Below, in pieces: positions 20,326 to 32,300 of a stretch of DNA of 64,000 bases (position 1 is its first letter; each line of letters opens with the position of its first letter). Origin of the DNA: Ornithodoros turicata (taxonomy: Eukaryota > Arthropoda > Arachnida > Ixodida > Argasidae); NCBI RefSeq assembly GCF_037126465.1, contig NC_088202.1, positions 101,029,962 through 101,093,961 on the forward strand, in the 5' to 3' direction. The notes under the pieces were generated by a model, which saw nothing but the letters and a program-made list of their open reading frames with translations, did not search any database and was not told where the DNA came from. The translations under genes and the position numbers were made by a program.

Positions 20326-23300
20326 GTATGACTTTTGTTATGAGTGGGCATTGCGCTTGAAACTTTTCTTAAAGCTACTTTCGTTTCCTCTTTCTACAAG
20401 AGTGAATGATGGAAAAACAATAACACCAGATAGAGTACATGATGATAATGGCATGAGGTATATCACCGCAGCAGTTTCAGTTCCCTATACCAAGAGATTT
20501 CGATCGGTAATAACATTACACAAACCAACATAGCAAAATATATGTGGCTTATACAGGGCGTTTTTAACCTCTACAGATTAAAAAAAAAAACGTATGATAG
20601 CATAGGTGTCGTTTTTGCAGTTGAGTATACAGGGTGTCCCACTGAAAAAGGGCCAGGGGCTTAAGAAAAAACGGAGTGCTCTACACAAATGGAACCAACT
20701 GCACGTGCTTGCCAGTTGTGTGGTCTATCCACAAATAATTTTTTCATCGCCCCTTGTCAATTAATTAGCGGTAATTAATTTTCTAACGTTTGAATTATCG
20801 GTTTTAGCTCTCAGATGTCAATGAAGAAGTTGTAGTACATTTCGAAAAAGACACAACTGATGTGGCTCGAGGTTGCTATGGCTTGTGGTTTCGTTTTTTC
20901 CCGGGTTTAAAAGTTGGTTTCAGAAGCCGCGCGCACCGCAGAGCGCACCCCATAATTCTGCACCCGCGCGCGACGATTCCAGCGCCCTCCGGCGTACATT
21001 GACCTTGAGATTAGCGCTTAGAGACCATCCTTGGGCCACGTCACACACGAGGAAGATATTTCACATGTTTTACGGCACGCCTATCAGAGTGCACTGCAAT
21101 CGTCGCGCGCGGGCGCCGAATTATGGGGTGCGCTCTGTGGTGCGCGCGGCTTCTGAAACCAATTTTTAAACCCGGGAAAAAACGAAACCACAAGCCATAG
21201 CAACCTCGAACCACTTCAGTTGCGTCTTTTTCGACATATGTTACAACTTCCTCATTGACATCTGAGAGCTAAAACCGATAATTAAAAAGAAGATTAATTA
21301 CCGCTAATTAATTGACAAGGGGCGATAAAAAATATTTTTGGATAGAAAAACAACAGCCGAGCACGTACAGTTGGTTCCATTTGTGTAGAGCACTCCGTTT
21401 TTTCTTTAGCCCCTGGCCCTTTTTCGGTGAGACACCCTGTATGCAACTACAAGATGACTAATTACCTAAAATATCCACCCATGAATTTTGATGTGCAAAT
21501 GAGCCGAAACCGAAACCGCGGTAACCGGATGCACAGGGAGCACACCGCTCATTTCACGTCAGAAGGGGCCATACGTGCTTTGAAACGATGGGGACGATTA
21601 GAGTAGAGTCACTAAATAAGCTACGTAGAAGCGTAGCCTATTTAGTGTACTCTAGATTAGAGTAAGTGCTGATCTGCTGGCCAGATCAACCGCTTTCCGG
21701 CTCCGGGCGCCGACTGTGCGGTCTGTCTTGCTTTTTCACCTGGGTTTTCCTCAGACACTTTAAGACAAATACCGGCACAGTTCCGTGTGAAGTTGACCCA
21801 GGACGCACGGTATGCCCCTTGCGATAGTTGTGACTAGTCTTGACGTTGCACACCTGAGCGTGGCCGACTACGGCAAGCAGTTCCATCACCACAACCGCCT
21901 GCGAGACCAGAGAAGCCTCCGTCGGGGAAGGTAATACGCTCTTGAGGCGCGCTTTTTCGGTTTCAGCTCACTTGCATAGCGAAATTAAGCGATGAATATT
22001 GCAAGGCACGCACTCGATTCTGGATTTTTAAAAGATAAAATGACTTTTAACGAGGATTTGTCGCATTCTGGTATCTCGCTTTTGTCCGAAATTCCCTAAA
22101 GAGTTAATTCATAAATTTTAGGTAATTAGTCATCTTGTAGTCACATACTGTCATCCAGAGGATGTCTACCTGGCAGTATAACTCAACTGCAAAAACGATA
22201 TCTATGCTGCTCACGTAATTTTTTTTAATGAAAATTATGAAAATGATTAAAAAATCGCTGTATTCTTTGGCGCACTGTCGAACGCGTAAGAAATGCGATA
22301 GCATTGCAGCAGACGAAGGACGGTCCCGCCGCTGTGACCGCACATGATTTGCGTGCGGCCCAGTGGCAAACCCAACGATATGTTGCCATGGGCCTCGTGT
22401 AGAAACACGGGTTTCGCTTAGGGTTGCCACCTTTCGTAGTGAAAAATACCGACTGAGGGAGAGGAGGTGGAATAGAGGGAAAGGAGGAAATGTTCGTGGG
22501 AAAGGGAAAGTAAGTGAGGGGTGGACAGTATACAGAGAGAGAGAGAGAGAGAAAGAACGAGCGTACTAGCTCAAGACAACAATGATAATAATAATGAATA
22601 ACTAAGAAAACGACTGGTGACTACGGAGTTGGGTCTGTGCTCCAGATTTATTCAAGCTGCAGTGGAATGTTGAAAGGAAAACCCCGTAAAAGCCCCTATG
22701 AAAGGTGTTGAGCCCAAATACCGGCAAAAGGCTGCCGGTATCACCTTCCTACCAGCAACCGGCAGAGAGAGCAAATAACCGGCCGTGCCGGTATAATACC
22801 GGCCTGGTGGCAATCCTAGTTTCGCTGCAGACGCGTTAACTTCTTCTTAAAGTCACTATACAGGGTGTCCACGCTAAGTGTGATCAGATTTTTTAAAAAT
22901 ATATAAAACACTTTTTCCAAGATGAAATCAATTGCAATATAGCATATGCTAAAGGGCACTCCCTAGCAGGGAATTAGCCAAGTCCAAAGGCAATGTCTTA
23001 ATTAACTTTTTAATTATAAAAGCTACAAAGTTGTCCCAATGAGAACATCTGTTCCTTTCGGTCACCTGATATTGTAGCCGTTTTCAGAACAAAAATCCGT
23101 TCGATAGATCGCCCGCAAAAAATTCGTGAAGGAACGCCATTTTTTTCTTTATTTTGTTCATTGCGCTTCTTAGAAGACGCGTCTTTCTTTCACCCCCAAT
23201 GTGAGAGGGAGAAAGAGCACACTATCGCCTCTCGCGTCCTGGAAAAAGAGTAAAAGGAAACAGAAAATGCAACCCAAGATAAGGCCAGTTCCGATAGAGT

Positions 23301-26300
23301 CACCCGATACATTTGTTTTTGTTTTGTTTCCGCAAGTTAAAGCTCATCTTCGACCCATGAGGCGGCACTGTGCTCTTTCCCCTCTCCCGTTGGGGATGAA
23401 GGAAATACGCGTCTTCTAAGAAGCGCAATGAACAAATTAAATAAAAAAATGGCGTTCCTTCACGAATTTTTTGCGGGCGATCTATCGAACGGATTTTTGT
23501 TCTGAAAACGGCTACGATATCAGGTGACCGAAAGGAACAGATGTTCTCATTGGGACAACTTTGTAGCTTTTATAATTAAAAAGTTAATTAATGAAAGTTA
23601 ATTAAGACATTGCCTTTGGACTTTGCTAATGCCCTGCTAGGGAGTGCCCTTCAGCATATGCTATATTGCAATTGATTTCATCTTGGAAAAGTGTTGTATA
23701 TATTTTTAAAAAATCTGTTCACACTTAGCGTGGACACCCTGTATACTCTTTGGTGCGCATTTCTGAATATCTGTAATATCGGCACGATTTGTCGCACGCC
23801 GCTTACGTTCCCCATTTTCGGCCGCCGCGTCTGCATCTCCCGCAGCACTGGCGTTACATATCTATACTTTCGCGAACGCTCCGCAGCACACCGCCTACGC
23901 TGTAGCTCCGCAGCCGTCGTGTTGCCAGTCGACGTGGACGACATCACGTGAGACGCGCTCTGCAGACACTGAGCGACTAGCGGCATGGCCCAGTGGGTTA
24001 TTGCGTCCGCTCGCTGGTGGTCCAAGGTCGTGCGGCAGATTAGGTTGTGGGTTCGAATCCTACCACCGGTCGCGTTGTCTAAGGTTTTCTCTGGGTTTTC
24101 CGGCAGACTTCCCAGACGAATGTCGGCACCGTTCGCCCTGTAGCCGACCTACGCTCTTAGAAATGAACTTCACCACATAGCATGCTCCTAGCCAACCATC
24201 ATCTCGAATGATATCTTTACTTGTTCCTGATTTGTTGAAAACGGGATGCGTACGCCTTTTTGGTGACAATTATGAACAGCATAAGTGTCACGAAAAGGCG
24301 TACGCCTCCCGTTCTCAACATAGGTAACGATAGGGCAAGTAACGATATCTTTCTATATCCAAGCGATTAAAACCGCTAGATTCCTTATGAAAAAATATTT
24401 GTCCATGCTGTAGAAATTCTATCGAAATAAGTCAAAAGAGTCAATAGACACGATATTGAAATTCTATAGATTTTATATGGAAAATCCTTTGGAATTGCTT
24501 TGGACAACTAATGGTTATTTGGGACAAACTTCCTTTTGACATTTGTCCAAAAGATTTCAAGACATTTCCGCTCTGGACTTCCTTTAGGCTTCCTTTTGAA
24601 AGACAACACGCTTCGGAATTCCTTCGGAATTCCATTTATTCATTCATTCCCTTCGGAATGCCCTTCTTTTGATCGTTCTTTGGACTACCTATTGACTTGT
24701 CTTTTGAAAATGAAGAAAGAGGAAATCCAAAGGCAGTCAATAGATTTCCTTTGGCTCGACCTCTTTAGACTTTCAGGAAAAAGAAAGGCCAAAGGCCGTC
24801 TAAAGCAGTTGTTTGGACAATTGTCTATAGGAAATCAAGGTCAAAAGAAAAGCCAAAGAAGCCAAAGAATGTCCAAAAGATGTCAATAGACAGGCAAATT
24901 TCATTTTCAGTGGTTGGCTAGGAGCGTGCTATGCGGTAAAGTTCATCCTGCCATTACCCCCTCCCCCCCCCCCCCATCTTTAAGAGTGCAGGACGCGCTC
25001 ACACACCGTGTCGCCCACTCCTTCCCGCTGTCCTCTCTCCAGCAAGAACAGTTTGGTTCCCATCTTGTGGAGACCTTGTCAGCCCAGTGAACATCAAGCA
25101 CACGCACATTTCTTAGGTTACTACTGGACCTCTAAACTGAACCGGTCTTACACGTAAGTGATACGAGGTGCTCGGTTTACCAACGTACCAACAGCATCTC
25201 TATCACGAGTGCAGAATGAAAAGCTGCTCTCTCCGGAAGAAATATTGATCTGGCTATGATCACTGGTAAAGGAACGGGCACAAGATCATCGCAACGCGTA
25301 GGTCAGATAGGTGGTCCTTATACGCTCCAGAATCTAATGATCAGAGAGAGGCGCTACTTGAGACGCACTGCTGTCATTCCTGCGAGGCAGTGATTCATCC
25401 CGACACACACTGTACCCCCGCCCCCCCAGAAGTTTGGCGACACCCCTAACGTTTTTACCTGTGCAGCCCCTACAGGGAGTGGGGAGGGCTTGGTATTTCA
25501 GCTGTTTTGACATGTCGGTAATGATATGTTGAGCTGTCATGACATAGCTGCAATAATAACCCCCCCCCCCCAATGTGTTGCAACAGCCCCTCGTGCTTGG
25601 GATTTTGGATAAGCTACTACAGCGAAGGCCTCCTACGCGGGGTTTTGGAAATGCCTGAACAGGGTTTCCAATTGTTTAGACATAATGCTAATATAATATT
25701 GTTTTAAGGTAAATTTTAAATTGAAGGTAGCATGGGCAAGTTTGTCTCGTGTCAGCGTTACTATAATCAAATTTGTCAAATTGGTTGTATGGCAGACTAC
25801 AAATTGCAGTTGTGACAGTAACTAGACAATATTGCGCACCGCCCTCAGACTAATAGCCTCAGAGCATTCTACTAATAAAATGAAACAACTGAACGCACGC
25901 TTACAAACAGACAACTGAACGCACCATCTTCGATGTAATATTCCAGTGCGGCTGCTATCTTTTGCGCGTTTCGCTTTTCACTGCAACTCAAAATATTTCG
26001 TCCTGTAACAGAATCAACCTGAGACAGCACCACTAGTGTTGTGGCTTCAAGGGGGTCCAGGCACATCCTCTCTGTTCGGACAGTTTCTGGAGAACGGTCC
26101 AGTTGGTATCAATAGAGACGGTGAACTGTTCAAGAGAGAGCATACCTTACAAAAGGAATGCAACGTGCTCTATCTGGACCAACCGGTGGGTGCCGGCTAC
26201 AGCTTTACAAAAAGCGAGGCTGGCTATTCCAGAAGCTTGAAGGACATCACCAAGGATCTAAGACAATTCTTGAAGGCCTTCCTAAAGCTGTTTCCCAAGT

Positions 26301-29300
26301 ACAACGAAAGAGAGCTCTACATTGCAGGGGAGTCCTACGGAGGTAAGAAAAGCGCGGCGGTTTAGTGTCTTAATAAAATCAAGTTCTAATATATATTGTG
26401 GACAGACGAACATAAAGACACCGCAGAGCATTAAAGGGCATTGCGAAACATGTCCGCACTTACCAAGGGTCCACTGTTGCGTGCACGACAGCTTTTGGTT
26501 TTTCAACTGTAGTTTCCGTCGGGAATACTGGCTGGAACACCGTGACCCAGTCCTCTGGGAAGGAATCATCTCTGAAATCTTGAAGGCTCTTCATTGTGGC
26601 GACGTCGCAGTTGGTCATGGTGTTTCGGCAACAGTGCCTAGAGAGTCATGACTTTCGCTGATCGATTCCACTCCAGCTTCACAACATCTCATGCAACGTA
26701 ACGTGGGGCAGTCCTAAACTTTAGGATGAAAACATTGTTTCAGACCTGGCATCCATTCAGCTTCCCCTGTGGTGCACCTTATACTGCACTTTCATCATGG
26801 GAATATCTAGTCGTGTTTTCGGTCTGCAGGCTGCAGAAGATCCGCCGGGACTGAGTCTCCCGATGACGTCCTGTGGTGGAGGTGCAACCATCTTGCCAAC
26901 CTAGGGCTTTCCCATGTCATGTGTTTCAAGCCGTCTTTCCCATAGCGAACTGCCCGGTTATTGGAAGCCCATTATATTGTGGCTTGTACGGTGCAGTTCG
27001 AAAGTCTTTCTCCTTGGTCGGTTTTTGGAACTCTGCCCCTGTGAACGATGTGACACCAGACATAACGATAGATAAAACCGTGCAAAATAAATAAAGATTT
27101 TTAGTGAATGGTATCGCCTTTACGTACGTAAAGGATAGCGTTGATGGTTCTGCGCACTCCCATAGCAGAAAGAGAGCTTCGCGCAGTGTGCACAACCACC
27201 AACGCTATCTGTTACGTACGCTATCACCTTTGCCTACGACGTACTAAAACTCTCTACTGTGCGCACGTCCCCTTCACGTGAACCCTTGTATACGTAAAAA
27301 ATGCATCATTTCGTAGAGCTTGAGGAATCAGAGCGGAAGCCATCCCCATATCATCGTCATCATGTACACTGTAAAAATATACTATGATTTCTACAGGTGT
27401 TTAATAGTATCTGACGACGGCGTGTTGCCGTAATATCAAATACTGCGAAAACTACGTAAAACGGTGGCGCCATCATCATGCGCCGGCCAAAAACTTCAAT
27501 GCGGAGGCAAGGCTAAGCCAAGTACGGGGCATTGCCGCCATTCGCAAGCGCCGGAAGCGGAACATCGTGCGCGGACGATGGTTGACGAAGGAGGACGAAG
27601 CGGTTGTTGTAAATCTCGTGAATCTCCTGGGGAGAAGATTCAGAAGATTCAGATTCTGTCATAGGGCTGTGGTAGCGGGTCTTGCATCCTACATCGCGCT
27701 CTCCAACCGCTTCTAATCACTTCCTTCCTACACTCATACACTCTCACGTACACACACATTCATACAGCCATCCTTTTGGCCCTGCATAGTCGTCATACGC
27801 ATATTCCTACATACGTGCATATCCAGTTCCTGCATTAGTCATCACATGTCATATATGTCATAAGATACTTGGATCCGACTTGGCCTTAGTTCCCATCATT
27901 ACTGCACAGACATAAACAAACATCTCACGCCCCTTTTGTCCTGGCCAATCTCCCTTAGTGGCTCACGGCCATTATCTCATTGGTAGAAGAAGAAGAAGAA
28001 GAATGCACGTCGTCAGGTAAGCATATTTCTGTTCGCACATCTTGTTCTTTGCGATTTGAGCGTTGTGCACCGTATGCCTGGTTTTTATTCAACTTATGTG
28101 ACACCAGTAAATGGCTCGTGGCTCGCGTTTGCTGTGAAGCGTCTCCCTATACACTGTTAGAAAAATTTATACCTTTTAGGGTATAAACGGCTTGTCCCAG
28201 GGCGCATCCTTTTGAGGTATAAACACTATACCTCCTTCGAGGTATAGTAATTTTATACCTCTTTGAAGAAGGTATGTTATTTGCACCTCATGGTATAAAC
28301 ATGTATCCCCTTGAAGGTATATTTTCAAACCCGGAGTGTAATTTTGGAAAACTAGAATATTCGATTTATTTCAGCGCTATATAAGAGTGGCGCTTTCTTG
28401 ACCGACCTGGTAACAAAATAATATTGAACTACAAGTGGTTTAATAACAACAACTGCCGCGAGAAGGAAAGAGAGAAAGAAACTACCTGGGCACACACGCA
28501 CGCATAAACGAACCCACAAAATCATATTCACAAGGTGAGACCTGTGTAAAACATAGAGGAGAGCTCGTGCAGATTACTAGCCACGCAAGAAGCAACGTGG
28601 GAGGATTTGGTGGAGAACAGATACTGGTATAATACATCGTGACTTCGCAAAATGTGGGGCGTCTTCGCCCGGCGAGCAAATATATGAGTGAGGACGCGTA
28701 GATTTGGTCATTTCAGGAACAAATAGCACGCTGCTATAAACCACTCCCCCTATTAATTACGATGTAACCGTATTACTGACTATGTTCCTTAATTAAATTA
28801 CTGCTTAGCTGAGTACTGAGTACTGTCTCCACCACAAATTAATGTGATACCACAGGTTCATATCTAAAGGTATACAAAATACCAAAGGTATAAACGGAAG
28901 CGAGAAGTACCTTATTACACCCTCAACTGATGTGGAAGGTGTAGCCTCGGCGATTTATACCTCTCACAGGGTTTAAACGGGGTATAGACGTTGGTGATGA
29001 GGAATAAATATGGTAGCTTAGTCCTAGTTTATACCTTTGTTATACCTCTTGTATACCTTTTCTTCTAACAGTGTAGTTCTCCGTCTGTCATGTTTCCTAG
29101 CTCGTAGGGTGATCAAGGCGCTCTTATTGTAATGTATCGTTGCGGAAGGTGCCCTTGTGTTTTTAACACTCTGATGGGCTAGTTGACCACCGTAGAGGTG
29201 TACATGAAGCGAGCAGAATACCGTGGTGTCATGCATTATGTGTGTACATGGCGGCGAACTATGCAACACTCATATGTCACATTTTTGGACGTTACAAGAA

Positions 29301-32300
29301 TACACCAGGACGGTCGCCTCGAACCGATTTGCTCTCCGAAACCACAAAAGTATGTCAGGTCCATTCGTGCTCGCGTCAATTCACTACGAATATAGAGATA
29401 GTGTCACATATGAAGCAGCACATACGAGAAGGTCATGATCAGATGTCCTTATGAACGCTGCCAGAAGTAGTTCCGTGCGGTCTTCGCGTTTTGTGTGCAC
29501 CTTCATATGTTCTTCCTTTGAAAAAATGAAACGGTTAGTATAATCTCCTTTCCCTTTGCTGTGTTTTGATGCCAGAGCTGACTAATGGATGCACATGGTT
29601 CTTTCGAATGTTCTTCCTTTGAAAAAATAAACGGTGAGTATAACTGCATGTCAGTTGCGCTGCTCCCTGTAACAGTTTCCTTTCTCTTTGCATGTTTTTG
29701 ATGCCAGAGGTGATTGGCACATTTTCATCACTGTGTACATAGAAAATAAATCCCAATGTGACAAACATCACAATGTGTTACGCATGGTCATTACTTAAAC
29801 TGCTCTCATTGCTACGGCTATATGTAGAAAAAAAGAGGGGCTCCAGGAATGGGCACAGCATGATGAGGGTACACGGCATATGCCAGTTAAAATTACTGGC
29901 CAATGCAGTTTTTTTAACGACCACAGCACAGTAATGCTACACGGCGTATGCCTGTTAAAATTACTGGCCAATGCAGTATTTTTCACGGGCACAAATTATA
30001 CACACACAGTAAAAAAAACGGCCAATGTTTGGCAGCCAACTTTCCTTGCATTTGCCAGTTTCTTTTTTTTTTTTACTGTGAAATTTTTTACAGTGTATCT
30101 CTCTCTCTCTCTCTCTCTCGAGGAATCAGGCCGCGCTTCATGTGGAGAATTTCCCTATTCATCATCATTAATTTATCTGTTGTTGTTGTTGAGGAATCAA
30201 ATGAGGGAGGGGGTATATGATTATTAAGAAAAAAGAAAGGAAAGGTAGCCAGGCAAAGAGCCGGCTTGATATCCCGAAAGAAAAAGAAAGAAAAAGGAAA
30301 GGGGGAATCGAAACAAAGGAAGGAAAGAAAAAAAGACATACGGGGGACTCAAAAAAAAAGGAAGGAAAGAAAAAAGAAAAGCGGGGAAAAAAAGAAAGGA
30401 AAGAAAGAAAGAAGACAATAAACACGAGCGCAATGTTACATGCAGTTCACGAGTCCTGAGACTCCGACAAAACCGAGGAGAGCGGCAGTGACAGCCCACT
30501 GGTTGGGGTGCAAGACGGGGCCAAGGAGAGCGACCAACGAAAAGTCGTTACAGACAATCTGGAGCAGACGGCAACGGAGGGTGTCCCTACGTTGAAAGTG
30601 CTGCTGGCAATGCAGGAGCTGGTGTGGGATGTCAGCTTCTACTCCACAGACATTACAGTTTGGTGAATTTAGCCGACCCATCTTGAAGAGAAGTGAGGGT
30701 GTATGGGCAACATTGAGTCGTAGGCGGTGGAGAATGGATTCTTCTTTACGACTGCGGTGGCAAGTGATGACGAACTCCATCAATGGGTCGATAGACCGTA
30801 GGAATGAGTTGTAAGTCGTAGTTTCGGCACGGAACTGCTGAGCACATATGGCACACCGACGGCGAATGTGTAGACGACATGTGGAGGCTGTAACCGGCAG
30901 AGGTGCCAGGGCCGAAGTGTCATCAGACCCAGCGCGTCTCGCTAGTGCGTCTGCTCGGGTTGTGTGATTGACACACTTCGTTGTGTTACTCGTCTTCTCA
31001 CACTCAAGGTACGACGAAATGATGCTTTTTTTTCACAAACAAATGTCGACCAGGAACACTTGCGCCCCTGGAATGTTTGTCAGTACTGTCTCCATCATCC
31101 TGTGAAAAATTGCAGGAGCTGATGCTACTCCGTACTTTCACTCCTCATTCAGTGACTGGTGGCAGATTCCTTTTCGGCCCCAACTTTGTAAACCAGTAAC
31201 TATATTTGTGGGAAACAACCATGTACTCTACCTTGGGTAGATGACATCCCCACAGATGTTCAGGCTGCCACCTCCCTTCAGCACAGGGACCACTGGAATG
31301 GCACACTCACTGTCTGCAATAGGTGAGAGGATGCCTTCATGGCGCATCCTTTCCAATTCGTCAGCCATCGCACATGGCAGTGAGCAGGTCTTGAAGAGTT
31401 TTTTCCTGGGTTTTCCTCAGACGCTTTCAGACATATGTCGGCACAGTTCCCCTAGAAGTCGGCCCAGGACGCACATTTCCCCAGGGCGTCAGTCGTGACG
31501 TTGCCCACATACGTGAGGCCGACAACGGCAAGCCCTTTCACCATCACCACCACCACCATCTTGAAGAGCTTTGGGTTAACATAATTCCTCATGTTGATGT
31601 TGATGTGTGCTCGAGATCCCATCAGACCGGCTCTAGGTTGGAATAAATCGAAGCGAAGATGTCCCTGAGCTTGGGGAAAACAATTACACGATGAGCACAA
31701 CACGGAACTGAGACCACCAATATTAATATTAATGTACATATTAAGTGGAAAGGAGGTAAAGGACCGTAGAAGGGAGGTCGATAGACGGGTTACTTATATG
31801 CAATCTGATGTTGTTGCAATCATAAATGCTTCACAGATTACTATTTGACTGGCGCTTCTCGTGTTTTACCAAAATGCGCTGTACAATCAGAGCATCTGGC
31901 CACATGTTTTCTAATTTCGGAATTCGTATCTTTGTTCGTCACGGCACGTGCATGTTTCCGCAGTCTATCCACCACACATCGTCCGGTTTGTCTTATATAA
32001 TATGAGCCACATGACAGGGGGTCTTATAGACAACATTAGATTTACAGCTGGAATATACTGGTTTCTGTGTTTTGTTTGATATTTTGCGTGCTTTGAATTT
32101 CTGTGTAAAGGGGTTGAGGATGACATTTCTATTAGCCCGATGTGCGACCCGTCGTCCTCTCTTGATAGCTTGTTTTCCAAGAGAGTGAGTATTGTGAAAG
32201 AACGGTAGTGCTACGAAGCGCTTGTGCTTATGGTTGTATAGCAACCTGGCTATTGGTGTCCAGAAGATCCTTTAGTTGGTTCCAGATGAAATCTTCAGTA

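Larger units (their letters stand above)
20554..22260. mobile_element. Long-palindrome TA-flanked element, split by a second one
   Basis: Ends CAGGGCGTTTTTAACC and the inverse of CAGCGATTTTTTAATC, flanked by TA on both sides. Arms repeat GTCGTTTTTGCAGTTGAGT and CAAGATGACTAATTACCT in inverse order near 20610-21470 and 22115-22195. Without the nested 810-base element it is about 895 bases long. No coding capacity. Confidence 0.7.

Noticed and set aside
23980..24065. Functional tRNA gene
   Set aside because: A and B boxes are present but the arms do not pair as a tRNA cloverleaf by eye, and SINE body sequence follows; sibling copies exist.
30217..30425. Lysine- and arginine-rich small proteins on one strand and phenylalanine-rich on the other
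   Set aside because: They are readings of a purine/pyrimidine tract in a LINE 3' UTR.
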